Assembly (NCBI GenBank): GCA_023407175.1
Contig: JAEYMU010000053.1
Location: forward strand, 496,001-560,000
From: Bacillota bacterium
GTDB taxonomy: Bacteria; Bacillota_A; Clostridia; Lachnospirales; Lachnospiraceae
Direction: 5' to 3'
Length of the DNA stretch: 64,000 bases
How positions within the stretch are numbered: position 1 is the stretch's first letter; every line of letters starts with the position of its first letter. This document shows positions 1-7,771 of the stretch, piece after piece. The position numbers and the translations under genes were made by a program. The notes under the pieces were generated by a model, which saw nothing but the letters and a program-made list of their open reading frames with translations, ran no database searches and had not been told where the DNA came from.

Positions 1-91
1 GCTTACAACCGGTCATGGCTGCTAAAACACAGACGGCCGTAATCATAAATATTATTTGCTTTCCACTTCGCAGCATATCTGATTTCATCAT
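1..91 (-). CDS. Partial lipoprotein, N-terminus only
   Basis: An open frame starts at ATG 91 (or the adjacent ATG 88) on the minus strand and runs off the left edge, giving 30 residues. It reads as a basic n-region (MMKSDMLRSGKQ), a hydrophobic core (IIFMITAVCVLAA) and a lipobox-like MTGC, followed by K. This is a lipoprotein signal peptide. It lies 19 bp behind the previous lipoprotein gene on the same strand, so it is probably the fourth gene of the response regulator-kinase-lipoprotein operon. The mature domain is outside the window and no function can be given. I did not find a strong ribosome binding site in front of it. Confidence 0.6.
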   Translation of the reverse strand, partial: MMKSDMLRSGKQIIFMITAVCVLAAMTGCK

Positions 92-110
92 TATTTTCAG
101 CCCATCCTTC

Positions 111-719
111 TCAATCAAAGGTATATTCCGAGACAGCATCATCAAATTGAATCGTAAGCTTCAACCCCTTGGCGCCCTCATTAATTTCAAAAGCAATCCA
201 GCCCTCGTTTGAGCCAAAATTCAAATCTGTTCCAGGTACCCGTTTCATTCCGAGGTCTTCAATAAATACATCCTCCGTCCGGTAATAAACCTGATTCTCC
301 TGGTCTGTCAGGGTCACTTTATCCCATTGTACATTCTCCTTGCTGTCGTCCTTTTCAAGCTTTAGCTTAATCAGAAAGTATTCCTTCCCCTCCGGCGCCT
401 CCTGTACAAATTCGGTTGTTGTAGTGTCGGTATAGCCAAGTACGGTAGCCGCGTTTTTCATAGAGGTATCCCTCATATAATTTTCAAGGAGAATGGTCCA
501 ACCGGCTGCCGAAATATCGACCTGCTGGAATTCCTGTGTTTCACCCAGATCCTTTGCCGTACTGTCGTCCTCTTCCGGTGACTGCGTTACCTCTTCCGAT
601 ATCCCTTCCTGCTCATTGCTGCTATCGCCTGCCGTATCTTCGGATTTATTCTCCGAACACGCAGCAAAGGACAGCAGCAATATCGTTACCATCATGACAT
701 AAGCTAATTTTTTTTTCAT
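111..719 (-). CDS. Putative secreted lipoprotein, DUF4352-like
   Basis: The protein has a lysine-rich start (MKKKLAYVMM), a hydrophobic stretch and a lipobox ending FAAC, then a Ser/Glu/Asp-rich linker of about 50 residues, then a C-terminal globular part of about 130 residues that looks like the extracellular beta-rich DUF4352 type (KEYFLIKLKLEKDDSKENV, GWIAFEINEGA). It probably sits on the outer face of the membrane. The start is uncertain. ATG 719 gives a normal lipoprotein signal. An in-frame TTG at 785 has a perfect GGAGG five bases upstream and would add 22 residues, and ATG 797 is also open. The gene follows the kinase stop by about 90 bp (12 bp if the longest start is used), so it is likely co-transcribed with and may be sensed or controlled by that two-component system. 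Function unknown. Confidence 0.75.
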   Translation of the reverse strand: MKKKLAYVMMVTILLLSFAACSENKSEDTAGDSSNEQEGISEEVTQSPEEDDSTAKDLGETQEFQQVDISAAGWTILLENYMRDTSMKNAATVLGYTDTTTTEFVQEAPEGKEYFLIKLKLEKDDSKENVQWDKVTLTDQENQVYYRTEDVFIEDLGMKRVPGTDLNFGSNEGWIAFEINEGAKGLKLTIQFDDAVSEYTFD

Positions 720-728
720 TTTTATACC

Positions 729-757
729 CATCTGCGCGTTGCGACGCGCACTCAAAT
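729..757 (-). promoter_or_regulatory. Hairpin just upstream of the lipoprotein start
   Basis: A perfect 6-bp GC-rich stem (GCGCGT/ACGCGC) with a TGCG loop lies about 10 bases before ATG 719, followed by GGGTATAAAAATG. The same tail, GGGTATAA plus two purines plus ATG, follows a hairpin in front of the sensor kinase at 46533. It may modulate translation, or be coding if the upstream TTG start is used. Confidence 0.35.
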
Positions 758-809
758 CAATAGTTGAATACGCATTTTTATTCAACCTTACCTCCATTCT
801 TTGCAGTGG

Positions 810-1988
810 TTAAAATACCACCTTAAAGGTTGTGATATGATTTTTACTGGTTACGGAAATTTTACCGTCATGGTTTTCCGCAATGGATTTCGCAATGGCA
901 AGACCCAGTCCATAATTTCCATTCTCCCTGACCCGTGCCTTATCCAGGCGATAGAACCTCTCGAAGATATGCTCTCGTTCACAGGCCGGTATCTCCTCGC
1001 CCGTATTTGACACCGTAAGTATTTTTTTCTCGCGACGCTGCGACAGCCTGACCAGAATGTTTCCATTGCCCTGTGCATAATTTAAAGCATTGTCAATTAA
1101 TATCGCGATCAGCTGCCCAAGCTGAACTCTGTCTCCCAGGATATAAATATCATTCTCGACCTCTTCATTCAGATTAACCTGCTTTTCAAAGGCAATGCTT
1201 TCAAAGGGTAAGGCAATCCCCAGTACCAGTTCACTAAGATTCAACCGTTCGAACATATTCCTGTTCTCCCAGGAATCCATTGCCGCCAGTTGCAGCAAGT
1301 CCGATACCAGGCCATTCATTCTTGAGGCTTCTGTTCGTATATATTCGATCCATTTCTTCTCCCCGACCTCTCGCTCCAGTGTATCGGCATTGGAAGTAAT
1401 AATTGCAATCGGAGTTTTCAACTCATGGCTGGCATCGGATATAAATTGCTTTTGTTTCTGGAAAGCATTCGCAATGGGTGCGACCAGCCAGCCTGACAGC
1501 CCAATCGAAAACAGGAATAAAAGAGCCACTCCAAAGCTTCCAAAAAACAGCATAGTATAAAGCAGGGAATTCAAATAATCCGTTTGCTGGCTATTATCCG
1601 CAAAGGCAACATAGGTTCCAGTCTTGCGCCTTATCTTATAATAGGAAAAATTATCCACGCTGCCTCTCATGCCCCTTTTATCCACCAGCTGTGCCGCCAT
1701 ATTGCCAAGCTCCTTATCCGTATATCCGGAATCATCATTGGATATTTTTAATATTTCCTTGTTCTCTCCGACAAGAACCAGAAAATAATTGGAATACCTG
1801 CTGCTGTTTTTTGGCTTGTCCAGCAGTTCAAAGCCGGCCTTTCTGCACAGCTTCTTCAGCACTGCCTCTGTCCGATCTACACTTTTCTGATAGCTGGCAA
1901 AGTAGATTGCCACCAGAATACCTATGAATAGAAGGGTCAGCACCCCCATTATGATCGCAGTGACCTTAATTCGAAAACGCTTAATCAT
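810..1988 (-). CDS. Sensor histidine kinase (OmpR-partner type)
   Basis: A 392-residue membrane kinase. It has a first transmembrane helix at about residues 8-31, a short extracellular sensor of roughly 105 residues, a second helix at about 140-165, then the dimerisation box with the phospho-accepting histidine in SHELKTP and the ATP-binding domain with N box (ILIDNALNYA), G1-like and G2 motifs (GLGLAIAKSIAENH). There is no clear HAMP domain. It autophosphorylates and passes phosphate to the response regulator encoded one base upstream. The start has an SD-like GGAG inside the regulator's last codons, suggesting coupled translation. The ligand is unknown. The short ectodomain and the lipoprotein genes downstream suggest an envelope signal, which is inference. 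Confidence 0.93.
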   Translation of the reverse strand: MIKRFRIKVTAIIMGVLTLLFIGILVAIYFASYQKSVDRTEAVLKKLCRKAGFELLDKPKNSSRYSNYFLVLVGENKEILKISNDDSGYTDKELGNMAAQLVDKRGMRGSVDNFSYYKIRRKTGTYVAFADNSQQTDYLNSLLYTMLFFGSFGVALLFLFSIGLSGWLVAPIANAFQKQKQFISDASHELKTPIAIITSNADTLEREVGEKKWIEYIRTEASRMNGLVSDLLQLAAMDSWENRNMFERLNLSELVLGIALPFESIAFEKQVNLNEEVENDIYILGDRVQLGQLIAILIDNALNYAQGNGNILVRLSQRREKKILTVSNTGEEIPACEREHIFERFYRLDKARVRENGNYGLGLAIAKSIAENHDGKISVTSKNHITTFKVVF

Positions 1989-1989
1989 A

Positions 1990-2667
1990 TTAATTCAACT
2001 CCAATTCATAGCCAATACCTCGGACTGCTTTGATCTTAACCTTTGCACCAATGAAGAGTATTTTCTTACGGGTAAATGAAATATACACCTCAATGTTGTT
2101 TAACTCTGCTTCACTTTCATAGCCCCATATCTTCAGAAAAATCTGCTCCTTTGTCACAATTTGGTCCTTATTGAGCATCAGGTATTCCAGTATCTGCAAT
2201 TCCTTCTGTGGGATCTGTACGGATTTTCCTGTCTCCGTACAATATAGCTTAGATTTTGCCGGGTACAGCTCCAGATCACCGAATACCAGCACATCCGTGC
2301 GTAATTCCCCCTGCCTGCGGCATAAGGCACGTATCCGTGCCAGTAATTCCTCCATCATGAAGGGTTTCGTCAGATAATCATCCGCGCCCGCATCCAGCCC
2401 CTTTACCTTGTCCGATATGGAAAATCTGGCAGTCAGCATCAAAACCGGCGTTGATATTTTTTCCTTGCGCAGCTTTTGAAGTATTTCAAATCCATTCATC
2501 TTAGGCAGCATCACATCAAGGAGGATGACATCGTAAATATCTGATAAGGCGGCATAAAAACCACTTTCACCATCGTAACAGCTGTCAACGATATAATTTT
2601 CATTCTTCAGCACCGTACCGAGGGAATCTGACAAACCGCGTTCATCCTCAATAATTAGCACTCGCAT
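1990..2667 (-). CDS. Response regulator, OmpR/PhoB family
   Basis: A 225-residue two-domain regulator. The receiver domain has the acidic pair in IIEDE, the phosphorylated Asp in VILLDVMLP, the conserved Thr/Ala region (VLMLTA) and Lys in YLTKPF. The C-terminus is a winged helix (IPQKELQILEYLMLN, then the wing region VRGIGYELE). It is the first gene of the operon. I place the start at ATG 2667 because AGGTG lies five bases upstream; an in-frame GTG at 2676 is the alternative and adds three residues. A pair of 11-bp-spaced direct repeats upstream (2763-2779) could be its own binding site, implying autoregulation. Confidence 0.93.
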   Translation of the reverse strand: MRVLIIEDERGLSDSLGTVLKNENYIVDSCYDGESGFYAALSDIYDVILLDVMLPKMNGFEILQKLRKEKISTPVLMLTARFSISDKVKGLDAGADDYLTKPFMMEELLARIRALCRRQGELRTDVLVFGDLELYPAKSKLYCTETGKSVQIPQKELQILEYLMLNKDQIVTKEQIFLKIWGYESEAELNNIEVYISFTRKKILFIGAKVKIKAVRGIGYELELN

Positions 2668-2747
2668 ATTGATCACCTGCTTCTTGAGTTAATAACCAGA
2701 GCCGTTTTATCATCGGCATTCATCATAAATCACAATCAACACTTACT

Positions 2748-2779
2748 ATTATATAAAAAAACCTTAAAGAAAGCTTAAA
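2748..2779 (-). promoter_or_regulatory. Promoter and tandem CTTAAA sites of the two-component operon
   Basis: On the minus strand TTTAAG occurs twice with an 11-base period (2774-2779 and 2763-2768), followed by a TATAAT box at 2748-2753. Two half sites one helical turn apart next to a weak -35 region are typical of OmpR-family activation sites. The rest of the 338-bp gap up to the ribosomal terminator shows no gene. Confidence 0.5.
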
Positions 2780-2914
2780 ACACGTTCCATAATCTATATT
2801 TCTACATTTTACCGAATTACTTATTTTTACTTAAGTATGGGTAAAATCCGGAAAGTCTAACAGAATCTATGATAAAAATCGGTCCACACGGGGCTTTTAT
2901 GAAAGAATTTCCCT

Positions 2915-2963
2915 ATAAAAAAGCAAGAGCCTGTTAAATGACGAAGCATTTAACAGGCTCTTG
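2915..2963 (-). terminator. Intrinsic terminator after rplA
   Basis: A perfect 17-bp stem (2924-2940 with 2947-2963) and a 6-base loop are followed on the minus strand by CTTTTTTAT. It closes the rpmG-secE-nusG-rplK-rplA transcript about 50 bp behind rplA. Confidence 0.9.
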
Positions 2964-3014
2964 TATTGTTTTCATTCCATTAAATTTGCAATTAATATCG
3001 GAATAAATATTACA

Positions 3015-3707
3015 TTAACTTAACTTTGCTGTGTTAAGCTTGATGCCAGGGCCCATTGTGGAAGCTAAGGTTACACTTCTTAAATACTGACCCTTTGCTG
3101 CGGAGGGTTTTGCTTTCACTACAGCACCAATTAAGGTCTGGAAATTATCAATCAGCTGCTGCTCTGTAAAGGAAGCCTTACCGAGCGGAACGTGAATGAT
3201 ATTTGTCTTGTCAAGTCTGTATTCGATCTTACCGGCCTTGATATCGTTAACCGCTTTAGTAACATCCATCGTTACGGTTCCGGCCTTGGGATTCGGCATT
3301 AAGCCCTTGGGTCCGAGTACACGACCAAGACGGCCTACAACGCCCATCATGTCAGGAGTTGCTACTACTACGTCAAATTCAAACCAATTTTCATTCTGAA
3401 TCTTCGGCACCAGATCATCTGCGCCAACATAGTCTGCACCTGCTGCCAGGGCTTCGTTTGCCTTTTCACCCTTTGCAAATACGAGTACACGTACCTTCTT
3501 ACCTGTTCCATGAGGTAATACTACGGCACCACGTACCTGCTGATCAGCGTGACGGCCATCAACACCAAGTCTGATATGTGCTTCTACTGTCTCGTCAAAT
3601 TTAGCTACCGCTGATTTTTTTACTAAACCGATTGCCTCTGCTGCATCGTACTGAACGGATCTGTCGATTAACTTAGCAGAGTCAATATATTTCTTTCCTC
3701 TTTTCAT
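3015..3707 (-). CDS. rplA: 50S ribosomal protein L1
   Basis: A 230-residue L1 protein, full length for the family, which binds 23S rRNA at the L1 stalk and helps release tRNA from the E site. Family signatures are clear: the N-terminal [15 protein letters not shown], the RNA-binding central part with [20 protein letters not shown] and the C-terminal MGPGIKLN. A strong AGGAGG lies in front of the start. It follows rplK by about 145 bp and is the last gene of the operon; a terminator stands 50 bp behind it, so rplJ and rplL do not follow. In many bacteria L1 represses its own rplK-rplA mRNA; I cannot point to a convincing L1-binding mimic here. Confidence 0.98.
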   Translation of the reverse strand: MKRGKKYIDSAKLIDRSVQYDAAEAIGLVKKSAVAKFDETVEAHIRLGVDGRHADQQVRGAVVLPHGTGKKVRVLVFAKGEKANEALAAGADYVGADDLVPKIQNENWFEFDVVVATPDMMGVVGRLGRVLGPKGLMPNPKAGTVTMDVTKAVNDIKAGKIEYRLDKTNIIHVPLGKASFTEQQLIDNFQTLIGAVVKAKPSAAKGQYLRSVTLASTMGPGIKLNTAKLS

Positions 3708-3852
3708 TCTATAAACCTCCTAGTGGTTATACCGGAAGAAAACAGAACATCGCATATTCTGTCTGCTGAACATATTTCTTGTTCGGCATATCCTCCCACA
3801 TTAATAGATTCTTGATCGCAGACTCTCTTTCAAGCCTGCTGCTGCATTCTTA

Positions 3853-4278
3853 TTAATCTACTACGGTGATGCCCATGCTTCTTGCAGTGCCGGCGATCAT
3901 GCTCATTGCTGCTTCTACGCTTGCGGCATTTAAGTCAGGCATCTTAAACTCTGCGATTTTTCTAAGCTCTGCTTTTGAAATCGTCGCTACCTTTGTCTTG
4001 TTCGGAACTGCAGAACCGGATTTCAGATTCAGTGCTTTCTTTAATAATACTGCTGCCGGCGGTGTTTTCGTAACAAAGCTGAAGCTTCTGTCGGCATATA
4101 CGGTAATTACAACCGGAGTTATAATTCCATCCTGATCTGCTGTTCTTGCATTAAATTCTTTTGTGAACTGTACAATGTTCACGCCATGCTGACCAAGTGC
4201 GGGACCTACCGGGGGAGCCGGAGTCGCCTTGCCAGCTGGAATCTGTAATTTGATGTAACCTGTAACCTTTTTTGCCAT
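3853..4278 (-). CDS. rplK: 50S ribosomal protein L11
   Basis: A 141-residue L11, the base of the GTPase-associated centre of the 50S subunit. The start [20 protein letters not shown] and the proline-rich [16 protein letters not shown] are diagnostic, and the C-terminal RNA-binding domain ends SMGITVVD. I chose ATG 4278, preceded by AGGAGG, although the frame is open a further 34 codons upstream through a repeat-containing leader. It lies between nusG and rplA on the same strand. Confidence 0.98.
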   Translation of the reverse strand: MAKKVTGYIKLQIPAGKATPAPPVGPALGQHGVNIVQFTKEFNARTADQDGIITPVVITVYADRSFSFVTKTPPAAVLLKKALNLKSGSAVPNKTKVATISKAELRKIAEFKMPDLNAASVEAAMSMIAGTARSMGITVVD

Positions 4279-4354
4279 GATAGCATACCTCCTGATAAAT
4301 GTGGTGTTTTCGGGATTAACCCTCCCACGTGACGAACTGCATAATGCATATATA

Positions 4355-4388
4355 ACATGCATTGCATAAAGGACATGCATTGCATAAA
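4355..4388. repeat. Tandem TGCAT-rich repeat in the nusG-rplK gap
   Basis: The 16-mer ACATGCATTGCATAAA occurs at 4355-4370 and again, exactly, at 4373-4388 (18-base period). Further partial words (ATAATGCATA at 4341-4350, CATTGCATAC at 4431-4440) surround it. The stretch lies in the mRNA leader between the nusG stop and the rplK start. No function is known to me. It could be an RNA-protein site, a fold that separates the two cistrons, or a simple-sequence duplication. Confidence 0.7.
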
Positions 4389-4442
4389 TAGTGCATCGGA
4401 TGAATTAATTCATCTTTTCTTCGAACATTTCATTGCATACAA

Positions 4443-4964
4443 TTATCTGCGAACCTTTACCTCACCGAAGCCAATTTCAACCGGGGTTTCACGGCCAAAC
4501 ATATCCACGCTGATCGTAACAACCTGCTTATGCGGATCGATTTTTCTGATCTGGCCTGTTGTATTCTCCCATACACCGGATGCAACCGTTATCATATCAC
4601 CGATTTCAAAATCAAGTGTAACCTCATCGCTCTTAATTCCCATACTGCGCATCTCTGTATCAGTTAAGGGAACCGGCTGTTTTGAATCGGGACCGACAAA
4701 GCCTGTAACACCTCTGGTATTACGGACAACATACCATACGTCGTCATTCATCACCATATAAAGTAATACATAGCCTGGAAACATCTTCTTTTGAACACGC
4801 TTCTTTACGCCATTCTTTACTTCAATGACATCCTGCATCGGTACAGATACCTCCAGAATCTGATCCTGCAGCTTTCTGTTTTCAATTGTCTTCTCGATAT
4901 TCGCTTTTACTTTGTTTTCATACCCTGAATAGGTGTGAACTACGTACCAATTAGCTTCTGCCAT
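4443..4964 (-). CDS. nusG: Transcription termination/antitermination factor NusG
   Basis: A 173-residue NusG. The NGN domain fills residues 1 to about 110 (NWYVVHTYSGYENKVKANIE, then KKMFPGYVLLYM) and a KOW domain the C-terminus (ITVASGVWENTTGQIRKID). It binds RNA polymerase and links it to ribosomes or Rho. It sits 10 bp behind secE, the usual secE-nusG-rplK order. Length and ends are normal. Confidence 0.98.
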   Translation of the reverse strand: MAEANWYVVHTYSGYENKVKANIEKTIENRKLQDQILEVSVPMQDVIEVKNGVKKRVQKKMFPGYVLLYMVMNDDVWYVVRNTRGVTGFVGPDSKQPVPLTDTEMRSMGIKSDEVTLDFEIGDMITVASGVWENTTGQIRKIDPHKQVVTISVDMFGRETPVEIGFGEVKVRR

Positions 4965-4974
4965 ATAATCACCT

Positions 4975-5187
4975 TTACCTAATTATCTGTGCAATTCCAA
5001 AATCAATTACATTATCAAGTAAAAAGATAATTGCGCCCAGAACAATTGTGACACCAATAACAGCAACTGATTGTTTAGCAAGAGTCTCTTTATCAAGCCA
5101 TACGATTTTCTTGAATTCGCTTTTCAGACCTTTAAACCAACTTCTCTTGGTAGTCTTTTCGGCAGTAGAATTAGTAACCTCTCCCAT
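4975..5187 (-). CDS. secE: Preprotein translocase subunit SecE
   Basis: A 70-residue single-span SecE, the short form usual in Firmicutes. An amphipathic segment (WFKGLKSEFKKIVWLDKETL) precedes one transmembrane helix (SVAVIGVTIVLGAIIFLLD). It clamps SecY in the membrane. An SD GGGAAGTG lies before the ATG. It lies between rpmG (25 bp upstream) and nusG (10 bp downstream). Confidence 0.96.
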   Translation of the reverse strand: MGEVTNSTAEKTTKRSWFKGLKSEFKKIVWLDKETLAKQSVAVIGVTIVLGAIIFLLDNVIDFGIAQIIR

Positions 5188-5212
5188 GTCTTCACTTCCC
5201 TTTCAGTTAATA

Positions 5213-5362
5213 TTATTTTGTTTCCTTGTGCAATGTGTGGGTTCTGCAGAACTTGCAGTACTTCTTTGTTTCCATTCTGTCTGGATGTGTCTTCTTATCC
5301 TTCGTCATGTTGTAATTGCGTTGTTTGCAATCTGTACATGCCAATGTGATTTTTACGCGCAC
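5213..5362 (-). CDS. rpmG: 50S ribosomal protein L33, zinc form
   Basis: A 49-residue gene with a GTG start, preceded by GGAGGTGGATATT. The translation begins [17 protein letters not shown] and ends [13 protein letters not shown]. Two CxxC pairs (CTDC and CKFC) form the zinc ribbon, marking the zinc-containing L33 paralogue. It is the first gene of the operon and the conserved neighbour of secE. The length fits the family exactly. Confidence 0.95.
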   Translation of the reverse strand: MRVKITLACTDCKQRNYNMTKDKKTHPDRMETKKYCKFCRTHTLHKETK

Positions 5363-5459
5363 AATATCCACCTCCGCTTTCTCTTGTTGCGTAAATTATT
5401 AAACTTGCATCGGGCCATTTTTTAGGCATAAAAAAAAAGCCCTCTAACGTCGCTTTCTA

Positions 5460-5488
5460 ACTATATCATACCCATTCGGATACGTCAA
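5460..5488 (-). promoter_or_regulatory. SigmaA promoter of the rpmG-rplA operon
   Basis: On the minus strand TTGACG (5483-5488) and TATAGT (5460-5465) are separated by exactly 17 bases, with a TGA extension before the -10 box. It lies about 100 bp upstream of rpmG, matching a strong housekeeping promoter. Confidence 0.8.
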
Positions 5489-5518
5489 TATATTTTTTAT
5501 ATAGATTGGGACAGCATA

Positions 5519-5552
5519 CCAGGTTGAAAAATTCAATGATTTTTCAACCTGG
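5519..5552 (-). terminator. 14-bp hairpin after the subtilase gene
   Basis: A perfect 14-bp stem, one arm starting CCAGGTTGAAAAAT and the other its complement, with a 6-base loop, begins right behind the subtilase stop codon. There is no clear U-tract on the minus strand, so it may be a processing or stability hairpin as much as a terminator. Confidence 0.55.
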
Positions 5553-5554
5553 CT

Positions 5555-7537
5555 TTAAGCATCGGAAAATACAGTGATTTTACAAATGATTTTGATGCCG
5601 TTTGCAGTTTCTGCTGTGATAAAGGCTGTTCCATCGGACAGGGCTGTTACTTTACCGTTGCTTGTAACCATCGCGATTTGCTCATTCCGGCTTGTATAGC
5701 TTACGATGTCCGTACTGTTTTCCGGTACGATAGTCACCTTAAGATAGTACTCCTCGCCCGGCCTTAATTTTATATCCTTTTCCTTAAAGCTAAGTCCTGA
5801 GGCTTTCACCGTTTTTACATTAATTACTTTTACCGTCATATTCCCCCGGTAGTCTGCGGCAAAAACGGTATAGGTACCATCCTTTTTTACTGAAAAGCTG
5901 CCCTTTCCATCCTTAAGGCTGATCTTCTTTCCTGCATCCGCAGGCAGAAAATCCTTTGCCGTCTTCTTTCCTGCCATATACTTCATGCGCTTGATACCGC
6001 TTTGAGTGTCACTTGCCTTAATCGTAACAGTCCGCTTTTCATAATCTGCTGCCACGGTATAGGATACGGATAGCTTTGGTGCCGTCTTGTCATCGGTTAC
6101 CTCGTAGGTAAAGGCCGCCTCATTTCCGGCGTAATCGGCAATATAAAAGGTATAGGTTCCCGCCACCGACAAATCCACCTGATTCTCTTCCACCCGGGTG
6201 CCATTTGTACCATGCTTAAAATCAACTACGTCCTTTTTGCCATAAATCCATCGGATGGACCGAATACCTGAACCGCCTGAATCCCTAGCATTCATTGTTA
6301 CTGTAATTATATTTTTATTGTATTTTGTCTTAGGGCTTAATTTGGGAGCCGCATTATCCCGGCGTATTTCACTTTGTGCCAGGATGCAGGCATAAGCATC
6401 CGGGATACCGGGATACCTCACTTTTCCTTCCAGCTGTGAAAGTGGCTTCAAATGCTTCAATATAATATCCTTTATATTTGAGGCATAGGCGTGATCGCTG
6501 CAGGAGTACAGTAAGGCTGCAACCGCTGTTACCTGGGGAGCGGCCATTGAGGAACCGCCCTTCATGGCGTAGCCTCCGACAACGGTACTGTAAATCATCT
6601 CACCGGGTGCTGCTATATCAACGGAGTTTGCTCCGTAGTTCGCCAGTAAAGGAAGCTCTCCGTCTGCATTAACCGAGGTAACCGAAATTAGATTATCAAG
6701 GGAAAAGCTTGCCGGATATACGGGAATCTCATCATTATTTTTATTTTCGCTTCCCGCTGCGGCGACAAAAAGCATATTGGATTCCTTCATAACCTGATAC
6801 AGCTCTTCGGAATATTCGTTGGTTCCCCAGCTTAGATTACAGATATCGGCACCCATCATCGCCGCATATCTGATTGCTTCAATCGCATCCGATATCTTCC
6901 CTTCTTTATCCTTACCGCCATTAATCTTTAAGATCATCAGCTTTATATTTATATTGGAAGCAACTCCTGCAATTCCTGTGCCATTATCTGCAGTAGCAGC
7001 AATAATTCCGGCGATATGTGTGCCGTGATTGTCCGAGTCCTCCTCGTCGGCTGTATTCTTACCCTTTTCATAATGGCAGACACTTGCATCATCATTATAA
7101 AAATCCCAGCCATAATAATCATCTACATATCCATTGTTATCATTATCAATATGGTCATCCTTTATCTCACCTTCGTTGATCCAGATATGTCCGGCCAAAT
7201 CCTTGTGCTTATAGTCAACTCCGGTGTCTATGATCGCAACAACTACCTCACGGTCGGATATCCCATTTTCCTTCATGCTTTCCCAGGCCTTTGCCACATT
7301 TAAGTCAATACCCTCGGTAGAGCTTAGCTTCTTGCCGGTTCCTGAGGTATAGGAAATATAATATCCCGGATTGCTGATATACCACTGGGCGTCGGAATAG
7401 GGATCGTTGCTTGCCTTCACGCTTTGGGCAAGGGCTTCCTTCGGTAGAAATGCAAAAAGCGCAAAGAAAGCTGCCATAAGAAAAATTAGTCCTGATTTCA
7501 TACCGGATTTGTTAAATTCAAGTCTCCGTTTCATCAT
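5555..7537 (-). CDS. Secreted subtilisin-like serine protease with Ig-like repeats
   Basis: A 660-residue extracellular S8 peptidase. Residues 13-37 are a signal peptide (GLIFLMAAFFALFAFLPKEALA). The catalytic triad is visible: Asp104 in AIIDTGVDY, His171 in NHGTHIAG and Ser in GGSSMAAPQ near residue 330. The S8 domain spans about 45-385. Two Ig-like repeats follow (each with DNAAPKLSP or DKTAPKLSV and an RSIRWIYG or KRMKYMAG core), then a C-terminal Big_2 domain (about 580-660). There is no LPXTG or other anchor, so it is either released or held by the Ig domains. Close in design to clostridial secreted subtilases. It is monocistronic, with GGGGGC before the ATG and a hairpin behind it. Confidence 0.93.
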   Translation of the reverse strand: MMKRRLEFNKSGMKSGLIFLMAAFFALFAFLPKEALAQSVKASNDPYSDAQWYISNPGYYISYTSGTGKKLSSTEGIDLNVAKAWESMKENGISDREVVVAIIDTGVDYKHKDLAGHIWINEGEIKDDHIDNDNNGYVDDYYGWDFYNDDASVCHYEKGKNTADEEDSDNHGTHIAGIIAATADNGTGIAGVASNINIKLMILKINGGKDKEGKISDAIEAIRYAAMMGADICNLSWGTNEYSEELYQVMKESNMLFVAAAGSENKNNDEIPVYPASFSLDNLISVTSVNADGELPLLANYGANSVDIAAPGEMIYSTVVGGYAMKGGSSMAAPQVTAVAALLYSCSDHAYASNIKDIILKHLKPLSQLEGKVRYPGIPDAYACILAQSEIRRDNAAPKLSPKTKYNKNIITVTMNARDSGGSGIRSIRWIYGKKDVVDFKHGTNGTRVEENQVDLSVAGTYTFYIADYAGNEAAFTYEVTDDKTAPKLSVSYTVAADYEKRTVTIKASDTQSGIKRMKYMAGKKTAKDFLPADAGKKISLKDGKGSFSVKKDGTYTVFAADYRGNMTVKVINVKTVKASGLSFKEKDIKLRPGEEYYLKVTIVPENSTDIVSYTSRNEQIAMVTSNGKVTALSDGTAFITAETANGIKIICKITVFSDA

Positions 7538-7710
7538 TTGAAGCCCCCATTCTGCCCGTCTATGCGTCTTTTATAGGTTTTATCCTAGTTTCAAGAGTTG
7601 GCAATTATGTGGCAAAATTGATATCAAAATATTAAATATTATTAAATATGTGAAATATCTATGATTCGACGGAATATCCATAATTTGGTGATGCATTTTT
7701 TATCATATTA

Positions 7711-7739
7711 TGTTATACTTTATTAAGTACCATGGTACT
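7711..7739 (+). promoter_or_regulatory. Extended -10 promoter with a palindromic operator
   Basis: TGTTATACT (7711-7719) is an extended -10 box. Seven bases later comes AGTACCATGGTACT (7726-7739), a perfect 14-bp palindrome at the expected transcription start. A repressor bound there would block the AraC gene 33 bp downstream. Who binds it is unknown; autoregulation is possible. Confidence 0.5.
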
Positions 7740-7771
7740 ATATTCCAAACTCCAGTAAAGGAGGTGTTATT

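Noticed and set aside
4355..4388. CRISPR repeats
   Set aside because: Only two adjacent copies without spacers and no cas gene nearby.
7016..7303. Long open frame opposite the subtilase gene
   Set aside because: It mirrors the Asp/Asn-rich part of the protease in antisense, has no ribosome binding site and is a shadow of a well supported gene.
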